This document shows, one piece after another, positions 5,962-11,869 of a stretch of DNA of 12,094 bases; within the stretch, counting starts at the first letter, position 1, and each line of letters opens with the position of its first letter. The DNA comes from Myxococcales bacterium (GTDB lineage Bacteria; Myxococcota_A; Polyangia; Nannocystales; Nannocystaceae), in assembly GCA_020431135.1 (NCBI GenBank), contig JAGQIT010000311.1:1-12094 (forward strand). The letters run 5' to 3'. Below the pieces are notes generated by a model, which had not been told where the DNA came from, searched no databases, and saw nothing but the letters and a program-made list of their open reading frames with translations. The translations under genes and the position numbers were made by a program.

Positions 5962-7412
5962 GCGTCGCCTCCAGCGCGGGTGACGACCTCGATCACGTTG
6001 GGGGCGCGGACCCAGGTCTTCGGATCCGACGCGGCGAAGTGGCCAGCGGTGAGTTCCGTGACCTCGGCCGCCGCGACCGCGCACGAGGCGAGCCCGCTGG
6101 TGTCGAGGCTGACCCAATGGACCTGTCCGCGACCGGCGGAGCTCTCCGGGTTTGAGGGGGGACCTGACCCGATCGCCAGATGAAGCCCGTCATCGGCGAG
6201 GGCGAGGGCGTAGGGCGCGTTGGCCTCGCCGCCCGCCGGCGTGAAGGCGCCGTCGAGGCCGCTGACCGCCCCGCAGACCGTCGGATCCGCGCCCTGGATC
6301 ACGTAGACGCCGGTCTCTGGGACGCTCCCGGCGACCAGCCAGGTCGGCCCCGCGGCGTCGAGCAGGGCGACCTCGTTGAGCGCCCGCACCCCGGCGAAGT
6401 CGTCGGCGAGCGCCTTGGTCGCGGGGACCGCCGAGCAGCCGCCGCTCACCCGCCACAGGCGCGGGCCGCTGATCAGCTGCGACTGGACCGCCAGGACCCC
6501 GCCGTTGCCGTCCGGGGCGACGAAGCGCGTGGTCCAGCCGGTGTCGAGGAGCCTGACCCCGCAGCCGCTCGCGGCGGCGGCGGCCTCGGCCGGAGTGCCC
6601 GCGCCGAGGTCCGCGGGGAGGTCGACGACGGCGACGCTGTCGCTGCCGTCGCAGGCGAGCGCGACCCGCTGCGGCGCGCTCGCGTCGTCGACCGCGGTCA
6701 TCCCCCAGGCGCCGCGACACGGCACGTCGAGGCCCCCGAGGTCAAAGGCGCCGATCGCCGCCGCGCCCTCGAGCGACGGGTCGACGATCAGGAGCTGGCT
6801 CGCGTTCGGCCACTCGAGGGAGCGCAGGTCGTTGGCGAAGACCCCGACGATCATCCGCCCGGAGGCGTGGGGGACCGCGAAGATCGCCTCGCGCCGATCG
6901 AGCTCGAGGTCCGCGGCGCCGCCGACGAACTTGGCCCCGTCGAAGAGGTCGCTCACGGGGGCGACGCCGCCCGGCTCGAGATCGCCGAAGAGCGCCTCCG
7001 GGAGAACGACGAGCGAGCCCTTCGCCGTGTCCGGGTAGTGGCCGACGAGCACCCGCAGCTCGCCCTCCGTGAGGCTGAGCCCGTAGGGCTCGTCGAGGAG
7101 GTTGCCGGCGGTCTGGAGCCCCGAGGGGTCGGGCTTGAGATCGAGGTCGACGCGCCCGCGCAGGGCCGGCGCGTCGCCGACCTCCCAGATGTCGACGCGA
7201 TCGTCGAGCGTCTGCGAGACGAGGACGAAGGTGCACTCGGCGCGCTCGCAGGCGAAGAGGCCCGCAGCGCTCCCCGTGTCGCTGTCGCTGCCGTTCGTCG
7301 TCGAGCTGGCGCTCGTCGTCGTGTCGACGATCGGGTTGTCGGGGAGGCAGGCGACCAGCCCTGCACAGACGAGCGCCGCGGCGATCCATCCCCGAGTGCG
7401 CGACCGGCTCAT
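5958..7412 (-). CDS. Secreted lipoprotein, probable beta-propeller
   Basis: A 484-residue protein with a basic n-region (MSRSRTRGW), a hydrophobic core and a good lipobox GLVAC ending at C22. A Thr/Ser/Asp-rich linker follows (about 30-50), typical of surface lipoproteins in Nannocystineae. The rest shows repeated strand-turn-strand blocks. EPYGLSLTEGELRVLVG (about 108-124) and APYALALADDGLHLAIG (about 399-415) are similar near the two ends, as in NHL/YVTN-type propellers, where first and last blades close the ring. I recognise no catalytic motif. The start is ATG 7412; GTG 7421 is possible. The stop overlaps the ferredoxin ATG (ATGA), so the two are very likely translationally coupled and their products may act together. 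It might scaffold or bind the periplasmic arm of the ferredoxin protein; that is inference. Confidence 0.82.
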   Translation of the reverse strand: MSRSRTRGWIAAALVCAGLVACLPDNPIVDTTTSASSTTNGSDSDTGSAAGLFACERAECTFVLVSQTLDDRVDIWEVGDAPALRGRVDLDLKPDPSGLQTAGNLLDEPYGLSLTEGELRVLVGHYPDTAKGSLVVLPEALFGDLEPGGVAPVSDLFDGAKFVGGAADLELDRREAIFAVPHASGRMIVGVFANDLRSLEWPNASQLLIVDPSLEGAAAIGAFDLGGLDVPCRGAWGMTAVDDASAPQRVALACDGSDSVAVVDLPADLGAGTPAEAAAAASGCGVRLLDTGWTTRFVAPDGNGGVLAVQSQLISGPRLWRVSGGCSAVPATKALADDFAGVRALNEVALLDAAGPTWLVAGSVPETGVYVIQGADPTVCGAVSGLDGAFTPAGGEANAPYALALADDGLHLAIGSGPPSNPESSAGRGQVHWVSLDTSGLASCAVAAAEVTELTAGHFAASDPKTWVRAPNVIEVVTRAGGDA

Positions 7413-7467
7413 GGCGCCCACGCTAGCACAGGGCGCACGGTGTTTTCCCGCCCCGGCCCGTGCGTCC

Positions 7468-7481
7468 CTCGGGGCCCCGAG
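7468..7481. other. 14-bp perfect palindrome upstream of the propeller lipoprotein
   Basis: CTCGGGG followed by CCCCGAG lies 56 bases upstream of the lipoprotein ATG, in the 140-bp gap after the FMN_bind gene. It may be an operator or part of a transcript-processing structure. GC content makes chance possible. Confidence 0.25.
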
Positions 7482-7503
7482 ACTCGGGAGGCCGAGAACG
7501 CCG

Positions 7504-7525
7504 ACGCCCGCCGAGGGGCGGGCGT
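7504..7525 (-). terminator. Hairpin after the FMN_bind gene
   Basis: ACGCCCGCC (7504-7512) and GGCGGGCGT (7517-7525) are perfect 9-base arms with a four-base loop, 27 bases beyond the stop codon at 7553. A second copy of GGGCGGGCGT at 7529-7538 can pair with the same partner arm, so two exclusive hairpins are possible. There is no T-run. It may terminate, attenuate or stabilise the 3' end. Confidence 0.4.
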
Positions 7526-7552
7526 TCAGGGCGGGCGTGTCGCTCGGGCGAG

Positions 7553-8161
7553 CTAGCGGCGACCGAGCGCGACCTTCATCAGGAGGAGCGCCTCGCGGGC
7601 CGCGTTGGCGACGAGCTGGCTCTCCTCGGGCTCGCCGTCGACGCCGACGAGGCCGTCCTTGCCCATCGTGAAGTCCGAGCCGAGGGTCCGCCCGCGGAGC
7701 TGGCCGAGGAAGTCCTCCTTGGTCAGGTTGACGTTGCCGCGGTAGTCGTAGACGCGGATCCGGTTGATCTTGCCCTCGGCGTTGACGCCGATCCCGACCT
7801 CGAGGGTGAGGATGCCGCCGTTGAGCACCTTCGGCTTGGTCCGCGGGTCGATGAAGATCGCGACGCCGAGGAGCTTGCCGCCAGCGTCCTGGGCGACGAA
7901 GAACTCGGGCTGCTTGTCCTCGGGATAGAGCTCAAAGCCCAGCTCCTTTTCGAGGAACTTCACCTCGTCGTCCGAGTACTGGTAGCGCTTGATTCGCCAC
8001 GAGTTCGGATCGGCGTCGGGGAAGAGCTTCATCAGGTTGCGGTGGGTGATCTCCCAGCTCCCCCACTTCGCCAAGTGGGCCTCGGCGGTCGGCTGCGGGT
8101 TGCCGAGCGCGAAGGTGAGGGCGAGGCCGAGGAGGGTCAGTGTCCGCTTGATAAAAACCAT
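7553..8161 (-). CDS. Exported FMN_bind-domain-like protein without the usual flavinylation motif
   Basis: A 202-residue protein. The N-terminus (MVFIKRTLTLLGLALTFALG) is a signal peptide with a likely TAEA-H cleavage near residue 28. The mature part follows the FMN_bind plan of RnfG, NqrC and NosR: a helix ending in LFPDAD (about 46-51), a strand FFVAQD, GKLLGVAIFID (95-105), GKINRIRVYDYRG (130-142), a helix EDFLGQLRGRTL (149-160), and a final helix from about 181. In flavinylated members the segment before that helix carries D-G-x-S-G-A-T. Here the corresponding segment reads GVDGEPEESQLV, with no suitable Thr. It may bind flavin non-covalently or have changed function. Together with the downstream NapH-like protein it resembles NosR split into two polypeptides. 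It has a candidate promoter of its own. Confidence 0.78.
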   Translation of the reverse strand: MVFIKRTLTLLGLALTFALGNPQPTAEAHLAKWGSWEITHRNLMKLFPDADPNSWRIKRYQYSDDEVKFLEKELGFELYPEDKQPEFFVAQDAGGKLLGVAIFIDPRTKPKVLNGGILTLEVGIGVNAEGKINRIRVYDYRGNVNLTKEDFLGQLRGRTLGSDFTMGKDGLVGVDGEPEESQLVANAAREALLLMKVALGRR

Positions 8162-8184
8162 GATCCCGAGGGGCAGCTGCGATC

Positions 8185-8215
8185 ATCGTAGGGCTGCGGG
8201 TGCGTACGACGTCAA
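8185..8215 (-). promoter_or_regulatory. Candidate promoter of the FMN_bind gene
   Basis: The minus strand has TTGACG (8215-8210), a 19-bp spacer and TACGAT (8190-8185, 4/6). Transcription would start near 8178, about 17 bases before the ATG. The long spacer and weak -10 lower confidence. The TTGACG matches that of the CdnL promoter. Confidence 0.35.
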
Positions 8216-8377
8216 GGGCGGCGGCGATCTTCACCAGCGGCCGATTCGCGGGGAATTCAGGCTGTTTGGCCCACGCAGCGCCAACCCGGGACGCGCCCGG
8301 CGCGCGCTTGCGCCCACGCTCTGCCAATGCGGAGCCTGCCCACACGCCGCCCCGCGGCGACAGCGCAGGCCCAGACC

Positions 8378-10228
8378 CTAGAAATCGGCGACGGCCTGGA
8401 GGGTCCAGAAGTTGTTGTAGAGCTGGTTCTTCGGGCCGCCGTCCTCGAGGAGGACCCCGTACTCGGTCTTCAGGGTGAAGCGCGGGAGCACCGGGAAGCG
8501 GAGGCCGACGACGTGGGCCTGGAAGGCCTCGTCGTAGAGGTAGGCGTCGGAGAAGTCCGAATTGACCGCGCCGCCGCTCCCGGTCAGCCGCGGCACCGCG
8601 AGGTCGGGGTCGGCGTGGTCGAAGCGGTACTGGAGGATCAGCCCGGGCAGGCGGGTCTTCTTGCGCCGCCACAGCGGCTGGGCGATCTGCACGTAGCCGC
8701 CGAGCATATGCCTGTCCCCGAGGACAGGGTCGTCGACTCGGGCGGCGCGGTCGATGCCGTAGATCACCTCGGCGCGGATGTGCGGCAGCGGGTACTTGCT
8801 CTGCAGGGCCTCGTCGAGGTTGAGGTCGAAGTGGCCGCCGGCGCGCCAGGTCGGCGCCTGGAGGCTGTCGGCGTAGGTCATCCCCTGGAAGTTGGTGACC
8901 GTGAAGGTGCTCTGCGGGTGCTTGCCCCAGACCATCGAGCCGCCGATGTTCATCGCCGGGATCGGCCGGAGCTGGAGGCGACCGACGACCGACTTGTTGC
9001 CGTTGTTGTCGGGCGTGATCCCGAGAACCGAGCCGTCGGCGCGCTGGACCATCTCGACGTCGCGGAGGCGGCGCTCGCAGACCTCGTCGACCTGGCCGAT
9101 CGGCTGGAAGCGGTAGAGGAGATCGGTGCTCCGCGTCTGCGTGCAGGCGTCGCCGTTGATCACGCCGACGTCGATCTCGAGCGGACGGATCGGCTTGTCG
9201 CGGCCGAAGGTCGGCTTCCACTTGATCATCGCGCCGACGTCGATCCACGAGCCGGGGTAGACGCGGCCGGCGCTCATCGCCAGCGGGCGGGTGACGAACC
9301 ACCGGACGGGAGCGTCGTGCTCCTCGTCCTCGAGGCCGAAGGGGACGATGAAGACGCCGGCGGTGATCTTAAAGCCCTCGCGGAGCCAGCGGCCGGACTT
9401 GTCGGCCCAGGCGAAGGGGTTGATCTCGAGGGCGGCTGACTCCATCAGGACGACCGGCGCCCACACCGGGGCGACGTCCGCGGCGCCGACGTCCGCGCGC
9501 GGCACGGAGAGGAACTCGAAGGCGACGCGGGCGTAGACGACGTCCGAGTAGATCGGCGCGCCGACGTAGATGTTCGCCGCGCCGCCGCCGAAGTAGGGGA
9601 GGGTGGAGAGCTGCTGAAATTTCCCCGTCTCCGGATCACGGGCGCTGCGGTTGGTCCGCTCCGTGACCATGAAGTTGACGCCGAGGTAGCCGCGGATCTG
9701 CAGGGCGCCGCCGGCCGGGCCCTCGTCGCTTAGGCGGCCGGGATCGAAGAAGCCTGCCCCGCCGCCGCCGATCGGCTCGCGGTCCTTGTCGCCGCCGAAG
9801 ATCACCGCGCCCTTCTTCGCGCTCCCGCTCCCGCCGCCACCACCACCACCGATGTCCTCGACGCCGGCGGGCGGCGGAGCGCCGCCCGATCCCCCGGCCT
9901 TGGCGCGGGTCTCGTTGAGATCCTCGATCTCTGGCATCGGCGGCGCGCTGCCGGAGCCTGGCGCGTTGAGATCCTCGATCTCCGGCACCGGCGGCGCCTC
10001 GCCCTGGGCGTCCGCGGCGAGCTCGTCCTGGAGTCCGCCGAAGTCGAGCTGGACGTCGCTCTCGGCCTTCGCGTCCTTCGTGTCCTTCGGCCCAGAGGAC
10101 GCGCCTGGGTCCAGCGGCGCCGCGGCCTCGCGCTCCTGCGGGCGCACCGGCGGCCCGGCGACCGCGGTCGGTGTCGAGGACACGAGCGGTGCGAGCGTCG
10201 CCAGGAGCGGGAGGAGGGCGGCGGGCAT
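8378..10228 (-). CDS. Porin-like outer-membrane beta-barrel with a disordered motif-bearing N-terminal arm
   Basis: A 616-residue protein. The hydrophobic N-terminus ends in TAVAG (about 21-25) and looks like a signal peptide, but has no Lys/Arg before the core, which is unusual. The next 145 residues are Pro/Gly/Asp-rich: APPVPEIEDL (78-87), APPMPEIEDL (95-104), APPPAGVEDI (117-126), a poly-Gly run (127-133), KKGAVI (138-143) and GGGGAGFFD (154-162). From about 175 amphipathic strands run to a terminal Phe, the barrel-insertion signal. VPFGLEDEEH (295-304), RPLAMSAGRVYPG (about 314-326) and a following DVGAMIKW resemble the conserved core of OprP/OprO-type porins. C362 and C384 may form a disulfide in a loop. 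The motif-bearing arm would lie in the periplasm. It matches the arm of the ferredoxin protein encoded at 3730-5961. Transport substrate unknown. Confidence 0.85.
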   Translation of the reverse strand: MPAALLPLLATLAPLVSSTPTAVAGPPVRPQEREAAAPLDPGASSGPKDTKDAKAESDVQLDFGGLQDELAADAQGEAPPVPEIEDLNAPGSGSAPPMPEIEDLNETRAKAGGSGGAPPPAGVEDIGGGGGGGSGSAKKGAVIFGGDKDREPIGGGGAGFFDPGRLSDEGPAGGALQIRGYLGVNFMVTERTNRSARDPETGKFQQLSTLPYFGGGAANIYVGAPIYSDVVYARVAFEFLSVPRADVGAADVAPVWAPVVLMESAALEINPFAWADKSGRWLREGFKITAGVFIVPFGLEDEEHDAPVRWFVTRPLAMSAGRVYPGSWIDVGAMIKWKPTFGRDKPIRPLEIDVGVINGDACTQTRSTDLLYRFQPIGQVDEVCERRLRDVEMVQRADGSVLGITPDNNGNKSVVGRLQLRPIPAMNIGGSMVWGKHPQSTFTVTNFQGMTYADSLQAPTWRAGGHFDLNLDEALQSKYPLPHIRAEVIYGIDRAARVDDPVLGDRHMLGGYVQIAQPLWRRKKTRLPGLILQYRFDHADPDLAVPRLTGSGGAVNSDFSDAYLYDEAFQAHVVGLRFPVLPRFTLKTEYGVLLEDGGPKNQLYNNFWTLQAVADF

Positions 10229-10268
10229 AGGCGTCGACGGACGGCGCGAAGGCGCGCGAGCGGCTCAC

Positions 10269-10298
10269 GTTATCCCACGACATCCATCGACGCGTCGA
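10269..10298 (-). promoter_or_regulatory. Candidate promoter of the barrel gene overlapping a palindrome
   Basis: The minus strand has TCGACG (10298-10293, 4/6), an 18-bp spacer and GATAAC (10274-10269). Transcription would start near 10262, about 34 bases before the ATG at 10228. The -35 lies in the right half of the palindrome at 10287-10298, so a bound regulator would block it. Confidence 0.3.
10287..10298. promoter_or_regulatory. 12-bp perfect palindrome, candidate shared operator
   Basis: TCGACGCGTCGA is perfectly self-complementary. It lies between the divergent barrel gene and the metal-site lipoprotein gene, 22 bases from the latter's ATG. The position suits a dimeric regulator controlling both directions. 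No regulator gene is adjacent in this window. Confidence 0.35.
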
Positions 10299-10319
10299 CC
10301 GTGCTATGTGCTTAGATCG

Positions 10320-10862
10320 ATGAGACGGCTCCCCTCTGTCGCAGCAGCCCTCTTCGCCGGCCTCCTCTCCTTCGCGCTCGCCTCGGCCGTCGGCTGCGGC
10401 GGCGACAAGAAGGCGGACCAGGGAGACGCCTCCGCCTCCGCGGAGGGCACGCCCGCCGCCGCCAGCGGCTCGTTCATCGACCCCTACATCACGATCCAGG
10501 AGACGCTCGCCGACGACAGCGTCGACAAGCTCGCGGAGCTCGGGGCCCAGGTCGTCGCCGGCACCGAGGCGATCCAGGACAAGCCGGGGGTCGCCGAGGT
10601 CCTCGCCGGCGCCGGGCGGATCGCCTCACAGGACATCGAGACCGCGCGCGTCGCCTTCGAGAAGATGAGCATGGGCCTGATCGCGTACCTCAAGGCCAAC
10701 CCCGACGCCCGCGACGGCTACCAGGTGATCCACTGCACCATGGCCTTCAACAACAAGGGCGCCTACTGGGTGCAGCGCGGCGGCGAGATCAACAACCCCT
10801 ACCACGGCAAGATGATGCTCCGCTGCGGCGACCCGATCGACTGGGACAAGGCGCCGGGCTAG
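10320..10862 (+). CDS. Lipoprotein with DUF3347-like putative metal-binding C-terminus
   Basis: A 180-residue protein. The signal peptide (MRRLPSVAAALFAGLLSFAL) leads to SAVGC with the lipidated Cys at 26, then an Ala/Ser/Gly/Asp linker to about residue 50. Residues 51-130 form a helical region (IDPYITIQETLADDSVDKL and onward). The C-terminus has the hallmark of DUF3347/CusB-associated domains: IHCTMAFNNKGAYW (137-150), INNPYHGKMM (157-166) and C169-G. H138, C139, M141, M165, M166 and C169 are potential ligands for copper or a similar soft metal. The ATG at 10320 is preferred because it starts the signal peptide. Upstream in-frame codons run back through the barrel gene without sense. The gene is divergent from the barrel gene, suggesting shared control, possibly by metal. 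Family assignment is from motif memory; copper binding is inferred. Confidence 0.83.
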   Translation: MRRLPSVAAALFAGLLSFALASAVGCGGDKKADQGDASASAEGTPAAASGSFIDPYITIQETLADDSVDKLAELGAQVVAGTEAIQDKPGVAEVLAGAGRIASQDIETARVAFEKMSMGLIAYLKANPDARDGYQVIHCTMAFNNKGAYWVQRGGEINNPYHGKMMLRCGDPIDWDKAPG

Positions 10863-10882
10863 AGGCGCTCCGACGAGACCTC

Positions 10883-10902
10883 GCCACGCGAGGGCGCGTG
10901 GC
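10883..10902. terminator. Hairpin between convergent lipoprotein and hydrolase genes
   Basis: GCCACGCG (10883-10890) and CGCGTGGC (10895-10902) form a perfect 8-bp stem with an AGGG loop. The hairpin lies 20 bases after the lipoprotein stop and directly abuts the hydrolase stop codon at 10903. A bidirectional terminator fits, although no T-run is present. Confidence 0.5.
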
Positions 10903-11733
10903 CTAGCCGCTGACCGGGAGCGCCGGCGAGTAGTCGCGGGGCTCGTCCGGCGCGTCGAGGAACTCGCGGGCGCGGGCGTAGAAGGGCTGGGCGATCACCA
11001 GCGACGAGTGGCCGCCGGGGAGAACGATGAAGTCGCGGTCCTGATCGACGCCGGGGATCGGCCCAGGGTTCGGGCAGAACGCGTCCTGCTCGGCGTGGAT
11101 CTGGCGCATCCGGATCCCCTCGGGGAGCGGCGCCTCGAGGAGGTCGCGGAGGAAGCCCGATGTCGGCATCACCTGCCACACCGACGGCGAGATCAGGCCG
11201 ACCGTGGCGACGCCCGCGAGGGCGAGCCAGGTGCCGCGTAGCGGCGCGCCCATCATCACGACCCGCCGGATCACGCGCGAGGCCGGCGTGAACTTGATCG
11301 CGTGCAGGGCGACGAGGCCGCCCATGCTGAAGCCGACGACGTCGACCGCGTCGATGTCGAGGCTGCGGACGATCGACCGGATGTGCTCGCTGAGCTGCTC
11401 CGCCGTCGACGCCAGCGAGCCGAGCTGGAAGGTCCCGTGGTGGTAGGTGAAGACGACGCGACCGTCGGACTGGAAGCGCCGGGTCAGCGGCATCATCGTC
11501 CCGCGGGTGCCGAGGAAGCCGTGGACGAGGACGATCGGGCGGGTGTTCTCGACCCATGAGAAGTCGCCAGCGACGCGGTTGCCGCGGAGCAGGTGGCGGG
11601 CGTAGCCGTAGCCGTGGGCGACCGTCTCAAAGGCGCCGCGGAGGAGCCCACGCCGGCGATCGCCGCCGCTCTGATCGTCTGCCGCCAAGCTCCCTATAGA
11701 GTAGCTGCGCGCCGGCGTGGTCGGCAATTTCAC
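10903..11733 (-). CDS. Alpha/beta-hydrolase, lipase-like
   Basis: A 276-residue hydrolase. After a non-conserved N-terminus, IVLVHGFLGT (67-76) gives the oxyanion HGF motif and VVGFSMGGLVALH (132-144) the nucleophile elbow with S136. D217 in HAEQDAFCP and H242 in LPGGHSSL complete the catalytic triad. This pattern fits bacterial triacylglycerol lipases, esterases and related acyl hydrolases; the substrate cannot be told. No signal peptide is seen, so it is likely cytosolic. The start is uncertain. GTG 11733 gives 276 residues but lies in the arm of a GC hairpin (11732-11761). An in-frame TTG at 11688, just after a TATAGGGAG stretch, would give 261 residues and keep the whole fold. It is convergent with the lipoprotein gene at 10320-10862 and may be co-transcribed with the upstream TPR gene 136 bases away. 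Confidence 0.88.
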   Translation of the reverse strand: MKLPTTPARSYSIGSLAADDQSGGDRRRGLLRGAFETVAHGYGYARHLLRGNRVAGDFSWVENTRPIVLVHGFLGTRGTMMPLTRRFQSDGRVVFTYHHGTFQLGSLASTAEQLSEHIRSIVRSLDIDAVDVVGFSMGGLVALHAIKFTPASRVIRRVVMMGAPLRGTWLALAGVATVGLISPSVWQVMPTSGFLRDLLEAPLPEGIRMRQIHAEQDAFCPNPGPIPGVDQDRDFIVLPGGHSSLVIAQPFYARAREFLDAPDEPRDYSPALPVSG

Positions 11734-11761
11734 GCCCGCCCCCGGGCTCAGACGCGGGCGT
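11732..11761 (-). other. Inverted repeat overlapping the proposed hydrolase start
   Basis: ACGCCCGC (11732-11739) and GCGGGCGT (11754-11761) are perfect 8-base arms around a 14-base loop. On the minus strand the 3' arm includes the first bases of GTG 11733, so the folded RNA would hide this start. It could end the upstream TPR transcript. The stem sequence is the same as that of the hairpin at 7504-7525. Confidence 0.35.
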
Positions 11762-11869
11762 CCTCAGGCGGAGGGCTCCCGGCCTGCGGCGAAGATCCCA
11801 CGCGCGCTCGCTTGCTCTCGCCGACCCCGATCGCGCCACCAGAGCTCGCAGAAGAGCCCGCTGCGGTTG

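Noticed and set aside
5962..6117. N-terminal extension of the ferredoxin protein upstream of ATG 5961
   Set aside because: The extra residues are Arg/Gly-rich and overlap the conserved end of the lipoprotein in another frame. ATG 5961 has GGAGG at ideal distance.
3820..6183. A 787-codon plus-strand open frame antisense to the ferredoxin gene
   Set aside because: Its product is almost entirely Asp/Glu/Arg/Ala/Val with no domain or signal. The opposite strand encodes conserved Cys motifs and membrane segments with a good ribosome site. It is a high-GC shadow.
6180..7556. A 458-codon plus-strand open frame antisense to the propeller lipoprotein
   Set aside because: Low-complexity Arg/Glu/Asp/Val composition and no ribosome site. 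The minus-strand gene has a lipobox and coupled start.
8327..9439. A 370-codon plus-strand open frame opposite the barrel gene
   Set aside because: Shadow of the barrel gene; composition dominated by Val/Asp/Glu/Arg and no recognisable start.
9838..9852. CCACCACCACC triplet run in the barrel gene considered as a regulatory microsatellite
   Set aside because: It encodes a poly-Gly linker in frame. Length changes by three bases would only alter the linker, so phase variation is not indicated.
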